From: Stenotrophomonas bentonitica
GTDB lineage: Bacteria; Pseudomonadota; Gammaproteobacteria; Xanthomonadales; Xanthomonadaceae
NCBI RefSeq assembly: GCF_013185915.1
Contig: NZ_JAAZUH010000001.1
Span: 2,232,001 to 2,296,000 of the forward strand
Reading direction: 5' to 3'
DNA: 64,000 bases
The position numbers and the translations under genes are program-made. The notes below the pieces were generated by a model. It ran no database searches, was not told where the DNA came from, and saw only the letters and a program-made list of their open reading frames with translations. Shown piece after piece: positions 27,806 through 36,238 of this stretch. The stretch's first letter is position 1, and every line of letters starts with the position of its first letter.

Positions 27806-28467
27806 TGCGACTCCTGCTTGCCGAGGACGATGCCCTGCTCGCCAGCCAGCTGCAGCTGCTGCTGGAAGACGCCGGGTACGTGGTGGTGCACAGCAGTGAG
27901 GGCGTGGACGCCGAGTACCAGGGCCAGGTGGAAGACATCGCCGCGGCGGTGGTCGACCTTGGACTGCCCGGTCTTGATGGCCTGAGCGTGATCGAGCGCT
28001 GGCGCCAGGCCGGGCGCGATTTCCCGGTGCTGGTGCTGACCGCGCGGACGCGCTGGCACGACAAGCTGGCCGGCTTCGACGCCGGTGCCGATGACTTCCT
28101 GACCAAACCGTTCCAGCCCGAGGAGCTGCTGCTGCGGCTGCGCGCGTTGATCCGGCGCAGCGCCGGCCATGCCAGCCCGCGCCTGCAGTGGGGCCCGCTG
28201 CGGCTGGACGTCAACGCCGGCCGCTTCGAACTGGACGGGGTGCTGCTGCCGCTGAGCCCGCAGGAACACCGCATCCTGAGTTACTTCATGCACCACCCGG
28301 ACGTGGTGATCAGCCGTTCGCGGCTGGGCGAGCATGTCTACGAGTCCGGCTTCGATCCCGACTCCAACACCCTGGACGTGCTGATCGGCCGCATCCGCCG
28401 CAAACTCGGCAGCACGCTCATCCACACCCACCGCGGCCAGGGCTTCCGCCTGTCGGCGCAGCCATGA
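27805..28467 (+). CDS. OmpR/PhoP-family response regulator
   Basis: This 220-residue two-domain regulator has a receiver domain with the acidic pocket EDD (7-9), phospho-acceptor Asp51 in VVDLGLPGLDG, Thr in VLTARTR and Lys in FLTKPFQ. The C-terminal winged helix follows (LSPQEHRILSYFMHHPDVVI and the recognition helix in SNTLDVLIGRIRRKLG). When phosphorylated by the adjacent kinase it binds direct repeats and activates transcription. It is coupled at both ends: TGATG with the PepSY gene and ATGA with the kinase. Confidence 0.95.
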   Translation: MRLLLAEDDALLASQLQLLLEDAGYVVVHSSEGVDAEYQGQVEDIAAAVVDLGLPGLDGLSVIERWRQAGRDFPVLVLTARTRWHDKLAGFDAGADDFLTKPFQPEELLLRLRALIRRSAGHASPRLQWGPLRLDVNAGRFELDGVLLPLSPQEHRILSYFMHHPDVVISRSRLGEHVYESGFDPDSNTLDVLIGRIRRKLGSTLIHTHRGQGFRLSAQP

Positions 28468-29789
28468 ACACCCGTTCGCTGCGCAGCCGCCTGCTGCTGG
28501 CCGGTGGACTGGGCATGGTGCTGGTCTCGGCACTGGCCACCTGGTGGCTGGGCGCGATGTACGAGCGCTCCGCGCAGTCCACCCTGGACCAGCAGCTCAA
28601 CACGGACCTGCTCGCGGTGCTGGCCCTGCTGGAGGTGGACGCGCAGGGGAACGTGCAGGTGCGCGACGAGCTGCGCGGCGAGCGGTACCGGCGGGTGTTT
28701 TCCGGTGCGTACTGGCAGTTGCAGGACGCGCGGGGCCAGCCACTGGGGCAGTCGCGCTCGCTGTGGGACGAAACGCTGCCTGCGCCGGCCAAGCTGCGTA
28801 CCGGCCCGGCCCGGTCGTTCGATACCAGCGGCCCGCTGCAGCAGCCGCTGCGCGCGATGGCGCAGCAGGTCACCCTGCCCCGTGCCGCCCTGCCGCTGCG
28901 GGTGGTCGTGGCCACCGACCGCAGCCAGCTGGATGCCCAGGTCACGGTCTTCCGGCAACGTACCGCGCTGGCGCTGATGGTGCTGATCGCCCTGTGGTTT
29001 GCGGTGCTGGTGGCCCAGGTGCATTACGGGCTGCGCCCACTGACAGGACTCGGGCGCATTGCCGAGCAGGTGCGCAACGGCGAGGACGTGCGTTTTCCGC
29101 AGCAGGGCCTGGTACGTGAAGTCGCGCCGCTGGCCGCCGAGCTCAATGCGTTGCTGGACCACCACGGCCGCATGGTGCTGCGCGCGCGACGCAGTGCCGA
29201 AGACCTGGCCCACGCCCTGAAGACGCCGCTGACCGTCCTGTCCACCGAAGCCGCAGGTGCCGGCACCGACTGGCGACAGACGCTGCGCAGCGAGACCGCA
29301 CGCATGCAGGCCAGTATCGACCGCTACCTGGCGCTGGGCGTGGCCGCTGACCACCAGCAGCGCACGCCGGTGGCGCCGGTGGTCAGCGCGCTGTGCGGGT
29401 TGATGCAGCGCGTGCACGGCGAGCGTGGCGTCGCGTTCGTGTGCGCCGCCGACGCACCGGGTGTGTTCGCAGGCGCGCGCGAAGACCTCGAAGAAATGCT
29501 GGGCAACCTGCTGGACAACGCGGGCAAGTGGACGGCGCAGCGGGTGGAGGTGGGCGTTGCGCTGGCCGACAAGCGGCTGCGGATCACCGTCAGCGACGAC
29601 GGCGACGGCCTGCCCGAGGAAGACCTCGCACGCGTGCTCGGCCGCGGCGTGCGGCTGGACCAGCGCGCGCCGGGCAGCGGGCTGGGCTTGGCGATCGTGG
29701 CGGATATCGCCGAGAGTTACGGCGGCGGGTTGGTGTTGCGGAATGGGATGCGCGGATTGGTCGCGGAGCTGGTGTTACCCGCGGGCTGA
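28464..29789 (+). CDS. Sensor histidine kinase
   Basis: This 441-residue inner-membrane kinase has a first membrane helix at about 10-32, a periplasmic sensing domain of about 130 residues and a second helix at about 168-190 (LALMVLIALWFAVLVAQVHYG). A HAMP segment precedes the H-box with phospho-His near residue 250 (EDLAHALKTPLTVL). The ATPase domain shows an N-box (LLDNAGKWT), G1 (DDGDGLPEEDL) and G2 (GSGLGLAIVADI). The domain order matches PhoQ/QseC-type kinases. It overlaps the regulator stop by four bases. The stimulus is unknown; the linked PepSY proteins suggest envelope or metal stress. Confidence 0.94.
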   Translation: MNTRSLRSRLLLAGGLGMVLVSALATWWLGAMYERSAQSTLDQQLNTDLLAVLALLEVDAQGNVQVRDELRGERYRRVFSGAYWQLQDARGQPLGQSRSLWDETLPAPAKLRTGPARSFDTSGPLQQPLRAMAQQVTLPRAALPLRVVVATDRSQLDAQVTVFRQRTALALMVLIALWFAVLVAQVHYGLRPLTGLGRIAEQVRNGEDVRFPQQGLVREVAPLAAELNALLDHHGRMVLRARRSAEDLAHALKTPLTVLSTEAAGAGTDWRQTLRSETARMQASIDRYLALGVAADHQQRTPVAPVVSALCGLMQRVHGERGVAFVCAADAPGVFAGAREDLEEMLGNLLDNAGKWTAQRVEVGVALADKRLRITVSDDGDGLPEEDLARVLGRGVRLDQRAPGSGLGLAIVADIAESYGGGLVLRNGMRGLVAELVLPAG

Positions 29790-30107
29790 TCCCGCGTGCA
29801 TGAGCCAGCAGTCAATCGCATCCAGCACGATATGGATCATCAACCCGATCCCGAACAACCGCGTCTTCTTCGGAACGCACAACCCCGCATACACCGCGAT
29901 CGCCGGCGCCGTATGCAACGGATGGAAGCCGATGCTGCAGCGGTTCGGCGCATAGATCGGATCAGCCAACAGGTGATCCAGGTCGATGATCCAACCGAGC
30001 AGCATCAGCGCCCACGCCGACAGGAAGCGCTTGCGCCAGAACATCCACGCCAGCAACGCCGGTATGGCGGCGTGCAGGAACAGATGGAAGATGGCGCGAC
30101 TGCTCAG
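29775..30107 (-). CDS. DUF6122-like small membrane protein, CTG start likely
   Basis: This is a small membrane protein with IIDLDHLLADPIYAPNRCS, GFHPLHTAPAIAVYAGL and HIVLDAIDCWLMH, a His/Asp-rich pattern typical of DUF6122 metal-dependent-hydrolase-like membrane proteins. There is no ATG before the conserved part. An in-frame stop closes the frame just upstream, and the first plausible initiator is CTG at 30107, which overlaps the speA stop as CTGA. This gives 110 residues starting SSRAIFHLFLHAAIPALL, matching the expected first helix. A TTG at 30056 would lose that helix. It is therefore probably coupled to speA. Its 3' end overlaps the kinase stop region on the other strand by 15 bases. 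The function is unknown. Confidence 0.75.
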   Translation of the reverse strand: MSSRAIFHLFLHAAIPALLAWMFWRKRFLSAWALMLLGWIIDLDHLLADPIYAPNRCSIGFHPLHTAPAIAVYAGLCVPKKTRLFGIGLMIHIVLDAIDCWLMHAGSARG

Positions 30108-31993
30108 ACCAGCGGCTCGTCAGACAGGTACGTGTAACCGGTCAACCCGGCTTCCAGCGCCTCGGACAGCTCCTGCGCGCGCTCCGGCGACAGGTTTGCC
30201 GCGGCTACGCGCTCGGCGTAGCTGGCACGCAGGTCGGCCAGGCTGTAGCCCACGTAGTCCAGCATCACGTCGGTGGTGTCGCCCCGGCGCTGCTGGGTGA
30301 TGGCGTAGCCGTCGGCATCGGCCAGCACTTCCACCGCGTCGGTGTCGCCGAACAGGTTGTGGATGTCGCCCAGGATTTCCTGGTACGCGCCCACCATGAA
30401 GAACCCGATCCGGTAGCTTTCGCCCGGGCGCACCGCGTGCAGCGGCAGCGAGGTGTCCAGGCTCTCGTTCTCGACATAGGTCTTCACCATGCCGTCCGAA
30501 TCGCAGGTCATGTCGGCAATGATGCCGCGACGCTGCGGCACTTCGTCCAGGCGTTCGATCGGCACGATCGGGAACACCTGGTCGATCGCCCACGCGTCCG
30601 GGATCGACTCGAACACGCTGAAGTTGACGAAGTACTTGTCCACCAGGCGCTCGTTCAACTCGTCCAGCGCCGGGCGGTGGCTCTTCTCGTCGTAGCTCAG
30701 GCGCGCCCGCACCGCGTGGGCGATGGCGTAGAACAGGTCGTCGATGCGCGCACGCTGCGGCAGGTCGATCTGGCCCAGCGCGTAGCTGGCCAGGCCTTCG
30801 GCATGAAAGTGCTGCGCTTCCTGGAACAGCTCCACCGCCGGGCGCTGGTCGAGGTCGGCATGGATCTCGCGCAGGTGGCGGATCGCGGCCGGCTCGTCGT
30901 CGTGCTGGTCCGGCACGCGGCCTTCCTGCGCTTCTTCGACCTCGGAGACGTTGGCGATCAGCACCGCATGGTGCGCGGTCATCGCGCGACCGCACTCGGT
31001 GACGATGCGCGGCGGGGTCAGGCCGTGTTCTTCACAGGCATTGGCCAGCGGCTGCACGATGTTGCCGGCGTACGAATCCAGCCCGTAGTTGATCGAGCAG
31101 AAGCTGCGCGAACGGGTCCCTTCGTAATCCACGCCCAGCCCGCCACCCACGTCCACGTGGGTGATCTTCGCGCCCAGGCGCGACAGCTCCACGAAGTAAC
31201 GGGTAGCTTCGCGCATGCCGTTGGCGATGTCGCGCACGTTGGAGATCTGCGAGCCCATGTGGAAATGCAGCAGGCTCAGGCAGTCGGCGTATTCGGTGTC
31301 GCGCAGCGACTTCCACAGGTCCAGCAGCTGGCGCGGGGAGAGGCCGAACTTGGCCTTGTCGCCGCCGCTGTTCTGCCACTTGCCCGCGCCCAGCGAGGCC
31401 AGGCGCATGCGCACGCCCAGGCCCGGCTTCACGTCCAGCGCCTTGGCTTCTTCCAGCACCAGCTTCAGCTCGGACGGCTTCTCGATCACGATGAAGGTCT
31501 GCAGGCCCAGCTTGCGGCCGATCAGGGCCAGCCGGATGTACTCGCGGTCCTTGTAACCGTTGCAGACGATCAGCCCGCCCGGGCGCGACAGCGCCAGCAC
31601 CGCCATCAGCTCCGGCTTGCTGCCGGCTTCCAGGCCAAAGCCCTCGCCATGGTGGCTGGCCAGGGTGCCGGCCACGCCCCGGTGCTGGTTGACCTTGATC
31701 GGGTACACGGCGGTATAGCCGCCCGGGTAGTCCCAGTCGGCCTGGGCCCGGCCGAACGCGGCCTGCAGCTTGCCCAGGCGCTGGCCCAGGATGTCCGGGA
31801 AGCGCACCAGCAGCGGCAGCTTGGCCCCACCTGCCCGCGCGGCGTCCACGATGTTGGGCAACGACACCACCGGGCCGTCCTGGCCAGTCGGTCTCACCAC
31901 CATGTGTCCAGCCTGATCCACGTCGAAGTAGCCATCCGCCCAATGCGGAATCGAGTAGGTCTTGCGGGCTTGGTCGAGGGACCAATCGGTCAT
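30104..31993 (-). CDS. speA: Biosynthetic arginine decarboxylase
   Basis: SpeA decarboxylates L-arginine to agmatine with pyridoxal phosphate and Mg, the first step of the agmatine route to polyamines. The 629-residue length matches the family. Conserved parts include YPIKVNQHRGV (PLP Lys), GLEAGSKPELMAVLA, VDVGGGLGVDYEGTRS (phosphate-binding Gly loop), and FSVFESIPDAWAIDQVFPI with IIADMTCDSDG near the C terminus. The start at 31993 (MTDWSLDQARKTY) is set by family similarity; the upstream codons are the AT-rich spacer. It is divergent from speE (152-base spacer), so the two polyamine genes may share regulation. Confidence 0.97.
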   Translation of the reverse strand: MTDWSLDQARKTYSIPHWADGYFDVDQAGHMVVRPTGQDGPVVSLPNIVDAARAGGAKLPLLVRFPDILGQRLGKLQAAFGRAQADWDYPGGYTAVYPIKVNQHRGVAGTLASHHGEGFGLEAGSKPELMAVLALSRPGGLIVCNGYKDREYIRLALIGRKLGLQTFIVIEKPSELKLVLEEAKALDVKPGLGVRMRLASLGAGKWQNSGGDKAKFGLSPRQLLDLWKSLRDTEYADCLSLLHFHMGSQISNVRDIANGMREATRYFVELSRLGAKITHVDVGGGLGVDYEGTRSRSFCSINYGLDSYAGNIVQPLANACEEHGLTPPRIVTECGRAMTAHHAVLIANVSEVEEAQEGRVPDQHDDEPAAIRHLREIHADLDQRPAVELFQEAQHFHAEGLASYALGQIDLPQRARIDDLFYAIAHAVRARLSYDEKSHRPALDELNERLVDKYFVNFSVFESIPDAWAIDQVFPIVPIERLDEVPQRRGIIADMTCDSDGMVKTYVENESLDTSLPLHAVRPGESYRIGFFMVGAYQEILGDIHNLFGDTDAVEVLADADGYAITQQRRGDTTDVMLDYVGYSLADLRASYAERVAAANLSPERAQELSEALEAGLTGYTYLSDEPLV

Positions 31994-32145
31994 TTCAGTG
32001 GGCCTGGTTGGTAAAAAAGGGGGTGCATGATAACGCCTAACAGGCGACAGCTCCGTTATCATGCGCGCCCGCGCCCGACCCCGGGGATTGAACCTGAACA
32101 GGCGCGGACCCCGGCTCCACCTTCTCCGAACAGGACTGTTACACC

Positions 32146-33000
32146 ATGACTGACAACACCAACTGGTACATCGAGCATTTCGAGCGCACCGGCTCGGCCA
32201 TCGGCTATCGCCTGAAGGGCAAGCTGGACGAGGTCCAGTCCCCGTTCCAGAAGATCGAGATCTTCGCGACCACCGACTGGGGCAACCTGATGACCATCGA
32301 TGGCGCCATCATGCTGACCAGCAAGGACAACTTCTTCTACCACGAGATGATCAGCCACCCGGTGCTGTTCACCCACGCCGCGCCCAAGCGCGTGGTGATC
32401 ATCGGCGGCGGCGACTGCGGCACCCTGCGCGAAGTGCTCAAGCACAAGGGCGTGGAGAGCGTGACCCAGTGCGACATCGACGAGCAGGTCACCCGCATGG
32501 CCGAGAAGCACTTCCCGGAGCTGTGCGATTCCAACAACGACCCGCGCGCCGAGCTGATGTTCGACGACGGCGTGGCCTACATGGCCAACTGCCCGGCCGG
32601 CAGCGTGGACGTGGTGATCGTGGACTCCACCGACCCGGTCGGCCCGGGCGAAGGCCTGTTCAACAAGGCCTTCTACGAGAGCTGCTTCAAGGCGCTGAAG
32701 GAAGACGGCATCCTGGTGCAGCAGTCCGAGTCGCCGCTGATGCAGCTGGACCTGATCAACGAAATGCGCACCGAGATGGGCAAGGCCGGCTTCCAGTCGT
32801 TCAAGACCCTGCCGTTCCCGCAGCCGTGCTACCCGACCGGCTGGTGGAGCGTGACCCTGGCGCGCAAGGGCCAGAGCAGCTTCGACTTCCGCCAGGCGGA
32901 TTCGGCCTCGAAGGGCTTCGAGACGCTGTACTACACCGCTGCGCTGCATACCGGAGTTCTTGTGACCCCGCCGTTCGTGCAGGCTGCGCTGAAGAGCTGA
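32146..33000 (+). CDS. speE: Spermidine synthase
   Basis: SpeE transfers an aminopropyl group from decarboxylated S-adenosylmethionine to putrescine, giving spermidine. The 284-residue protein has the family motifs: WGNLMTIDGAIMLTSKDNFF, YHEMISHPVLFTH, the nucleotide-binding GGGDCGTLREVLKHKGVES, FDDGVAYM and the catalytic VDSTDPVGPGEGLF. FPQPCYPTGWWSVTLA lies near the C terminus. GACTGTTACACC precedes the ATG with no strong ribosome site. It faces away from speA and ends before a repeat-terminator cassette. Confidence 0.97.
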   Translation: MTDNTNWYIEHFERTGSAIGYRLKGKLDEVQSPFQKIEIFATTDWGNLMTIDGAIMLTSKDNFFYHEMISHPVLFTHAAPKRVVIIGGGDCGTLREVLKHKGVESVTQCDIDEQVTRMAEKHFPELCDSNNDPRAELMFDDGVAYMANCPAGSVDVVIVDSTDPVGPGEGLFNKAFYESCFKALKEDGILVQQSESPLMQLDLINEMRTEMGKAGFQSFKTLPFPQPCYPTGWWSVTLARKGQSSFDFRQADSASKGFETLYYTAALHTGVLVTPPFVQAALKS

Positions 33001-33010
33001 GGTTACGGAG

Positions 33011-33114
33011 GAGCCGGCCGGCGGCCGGCACTACGGCAAGAAAAAACCCGCGCCGGTGACGGCGCGGGTTTTTTTGTGCGTGGGCATCCGGTAGTGCCGG
33101 CCGCCGGCCGGCTC
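33011..33114. repeat. Inverted pair of GTAG palindromic repeats flanking a terminator
   Basis: The 24-base unit at 33011-33034 is perfectly complementary to the one at 33091-33114; the latter is identical to 1450-1473. The bidirectional terminator sits exactly between them. These are SMAG/REP-type elements. Confidence 0.88.
33041..33074. terminator. Bidirectional terminator between speE and lpxO
   Basis: CCCGCGCC/GGCGCGGG stem with a short loop, preceded by six A and followed by seven T, so it can end transcription from both convergent genes. Confidence 0.92.
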
Positions 33115-33123
33115 CAGGCGATC

Positions 33124-34029
33124 CTAGATCGCCCAGATCCCCGCAATCACCAGCACCACCAACCCCCACTTGATCGCGTGATACGCGAACGCATTGCGCG
33201 CGCGCAGGGCCTTGGCCTTCAGCCGCACCTTGTACAACCCACCAAACGCCTTGTTTACCCCACCGGTCGGGTCGCCCGGGAAGTTCGGCGAAGCGCCGCC
33301 GGCCAGCAGCGTGGCGGCCACGGCACGGTTGAACAGGCCCGGCAGGCCGAAGCGCAGCGGGCGGGCGATGTCGCAGAACAGGATCACCCGGTCCGCCTCG
33401 GTTTCATTGTGCGCGTGGTGCACGTAGGTTTCGTCGAACATCATCCACTCGCCGTCGCGCCAGCTTTTGCGGATGCCGTCGACCTCGATGTAGCAGCGGT
33501 CGTCGTTCGGCGTTGCCAGGCCCAGGTGCAGGCGCAGCGAACCGGCGAACGGGTCGCGGTGCGGGCGCAGCTCGCTGCCCGGCGGCAGCTGCGCGAACAT
33601 CGCCGCGCGCACGTCCGGAATCGACTCCAGCAGCGCGGTGGTCTGCGGGCAAAGCGACTTGGCCGACGGGTGCGACGGTCCGTACCACTTCAGGTAGAAG
33701 CGCTTCCAGCCACGGCGGAAGAACGAATTGAAGCCGGCGTCGTTGTACGAGCTGGAGGCCGCGATCTTTTCCGCATCGCGCAGCGCCAGCGCCTCGTCGC
33801 GGATCATCTTCCAGTTCGCCCGCAACGGTTCCAACTGCGGGAACTCCTTGCCCGGATCCAGGAACGGCGTGGTCGGCACCTTGGAGAACATGTACATGAC
33901 CACGTTGATCGGCGCCATGAAGCTGGAATGGTCGAGCAACTGGCGCGACCAGCGCGCGCGGACCTTGCCGCGGTAGTGCACGTACAGCACGCAGGCCACG
34001 AACAGGGCCACCACAATAATCTTGATCAT
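33124..34029 (-). CDS. lpxO: Aspartyl/asparaginyl beta-hydroxylase family, LpxO-like lipid A dioxygenase
   Basis: LpxO is an Fe(II)/2-oxoglutarate dioxygenase that 2-hydroxylates a secondary acyl chain of lipid A at the cytoplasmic face of the inner membrane. The 301-residue protein has an N-terminal membrane helix (IKIIVVALFVACVLYVHY), then conserved FSKVPTTPFLDP, GPSHPSAKSLCPQT, and metal-binding HRDPF and HHAHNET (His-x-Asp ... His). GLATPNDDRCYIEVDG lies between these motifs. A second hydrophobic stretch ends the protein (WGLVVLVIAGIWAI). The start at 34029 gives the membrane helix directly after Met. The nearest gene upstream, a small kinase, is divergent. Confidence 0.9.
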   Translation of the reverse strand: MIKIIVVALFVACVLYVHYRGKVRARWSRQLLDHSSFMAPINVVMYMFSKVPTTPFLDPGKEFPQLEPLRANWKMIRDEALALRDAEKIAASSSYNDAGFNSFFRRGWKRFYLKWYGPSHPSAKSLCPQTTALLESIPDVRAAMFAQLPPGSELRPHRDPFAGSLRLHLGLATPNDDRCYIEVDGIRKSWRDGEWMMFDETYVHHAHNETEADRVILFCDIARPLRFGLPGLFNRAVAATLLAGGASPNFPGDPTGGVNKAFGGLYKVRLKAKALRARNAFAYHAIKWGLVVLVIAGIWAI

Positions 34030-34356
34030 CAAGCATCCACCGGCCGCTGCCGGAACCCGAAGGTGTAAGGGGGAAAGCCAGGCGCGACGGAGACGTGCCG
34101 TCAGGTGCGGGACTGCCGCGCGGGCGCATTCAAGCCCGCTATGGTCCGGGCCAGCCGGTCCTGGGTCAAGCCAGTCCCCACGGGACATTCAGACGCGCGA
34201 CGCTCTGTTCCACCCCCGGTTACGACATTTTTCCGACAAACACTGGTTTCGTGTACTCCCGAGTACTAAAATTAACGAAACCTTCATCCCTCCCCCATTC
34301 AGTAGCACCGGTACGCCTGACGCTTTGCGCCGACCGCCGGGTCGCCTTGGAACGTC
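34030..34356. other. Divergent intergenic region lpxO / small kinase
   Basis: This 327-base spacer is lower in GC in its right half. It contains the nested inverted repeats at 34245-34282 and no supported gene. Frames read through it from lpxO lack similarity. Confidence 0.6.
34245..34282. promoter_or_regulatory. Nested inverted repeats upstream of the small kinase gene
   Basis: A perfect GTACTC-CC-GAGTAC palindrome (34253-34266) sits inside outer arms GGTTTCGT (34245-34252) and ACGAAACC (34275-34282). It lies 75-110 bases ahead of the kinase ATG in an AT-rich patch (TAAAATTAACG). An operator or leader hairpin is plausible; the regulator is unknown. Confidence 0.45.
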
Positions 34357-35339
<983 letters not shown>

Positions 35340-35415
35340 CTATCGGCTCCTTTGATCTGCGGCGCAAGGATAACGCTATCCTAGTGCCTGGCCAGCCCCA
35401 CCCGCAGAGATCCCC

Positions 35416-35682
35416 ATGATTGACCTCAACCAGCTCGATGACCTTGCACGCCGCCTGAGCGACATGGTCCCGCCGGGCCTGCGTCAATCCCGCGAGGAGC
35501 TGCAGGCCACCTTCAAGAGCGCCCTGCAGGCCGGCCTCGGCAAGCTGGACCTGGTGACGCGCGAAGAATTCGACGTGCAACGTGCGGTGCTGCTGCGCAC
35601 CCGCGAGAAGCTGGAAGCGCTGGAAAAGACCGTGGCGGCACTGGAAGCCGGCGCTGCCGCTCCGGAGCGTCCGGCGCCCTGA
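35416..35682 (+). CDS. ubiK: Ubiquinone biosynthesis accessory factor UbiK (BMFP domain)
   Basis: UbiK is a small membrane-fusogenic coiled-coil protein that helps the Ubi complex. This 88-residue protein has the family layout: an N-terminal amphipathic helix (IDLNQLDDLARRLSDMVPP), a central REELQATFKSALQAGLGKL, and a C-terminal coiled coil with the hallmark LVTREEFDVQRAVLLRTREKLEALEKTVAALE. It is divergent from the P-II gene. In xanthomonads comM usually follows; here an XRE gene on the other strand lies between. Confidence 0.92.
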   Translation: MIDLNQLDDLARRLSDMVPPGLRQSREELQATFKSALQAGLGKLDLVTREEFDVQRAVLLRTREKLEALEKTVAALEAGAAAPERPAP

Positions 35683-35715
35683 TCTGCATAGCGGCATATT
35701 GTTGAGCCGCAACGC

Positions 35716-36024
35716 TCATCGCCTAGTCCCGGGCGGCCGACGCAGACGCGTGTCCTGAAGTTCTCGCCCCAGCGCATCTTCTTTGGCAAGAAGGTCGATG
35801 TCTCCGTCAAGCCCGAGCGCCCTCAATGCTCGAATGATGGTGGAGAAGCTTGTCGAACTGTCTCCGACCTCCAGCTTTGCAATGGTAGGAACACTCACAC
35901 CAACCCGTGCGGCCATGTCGGCTTGAGTCATTTCCCGGCGCAACCGCGCCTTACGCAGCCGCTCACCGAGGGACTTTAGTTGCCGCTGGGCGCGAGGCAT
36001 CATTGGTGGAGTGCGCTTGGCCAT
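35716..36024 (-). CDS. Orphan XRE-family (HipB-like) transcriptional regulator
   Basis: This 102-residue DNA-binding protein has a helix-turn-helix of the lambda-repressor class: LGERLRKARLRREMTQADMA, then RVGVSVPTIAKLEVGDSSTS and a hydrophobic LRALGLDGDIDLLA. Such proteins are commonly antitoxins (HipB) next to hipA, but no toxin gene is adjacent. It lies between ubiK and comM on the opposite strand, in a patch with lower GC than its surroundings, which suggests later insertion or a relic of a toxin-antitoxin pair. The ATG at 36024 has no convincing ribosome site. The following 214 bases (36025-36238) are AT-richer and hold no gene. Confidence 0.85.
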   Translation of the reverse strand: MAKRTPPMMPRAQRQLKSLGERLRKARLRREMTQADMAARVGVSVPTIAKLEVGDSSTSFSTIIRALRALGLDGDIDLLAKEDALGRELQDTRLRRPPGTRR

Positions 36025-36238
36025 ACCCGATTAAGTTTGTCCTTCCGTTCTCAAGATGAATTTAATTTTGTATTGAACAGCTTTCAGACCAGCTCGGGGC
36101 GAGATCTTAGACGGCAAGGGCCGATCTTCTGCAAGTCAGCCTAGCGAATTTCCTACAAGGTCGTTCGCCACCAGCTGACATCACGACGATGCGCTAGCGG
36201 GCACGCTGTACAACCTCACGACCAACCCGGAAACCTGC

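Noticed and set aside
35340..35415. Sigma-54 promoter ahead of the P-II gene
   Set aside because: No TGGC-N8-TTGC element with correct spacing is present; only a short GGATA/TATCC repeat.
35716..36238. HipBA toxin-antitoxin system
   Set aside because: Only the HipB-like half is present; no HipA-like frame lies on either side.
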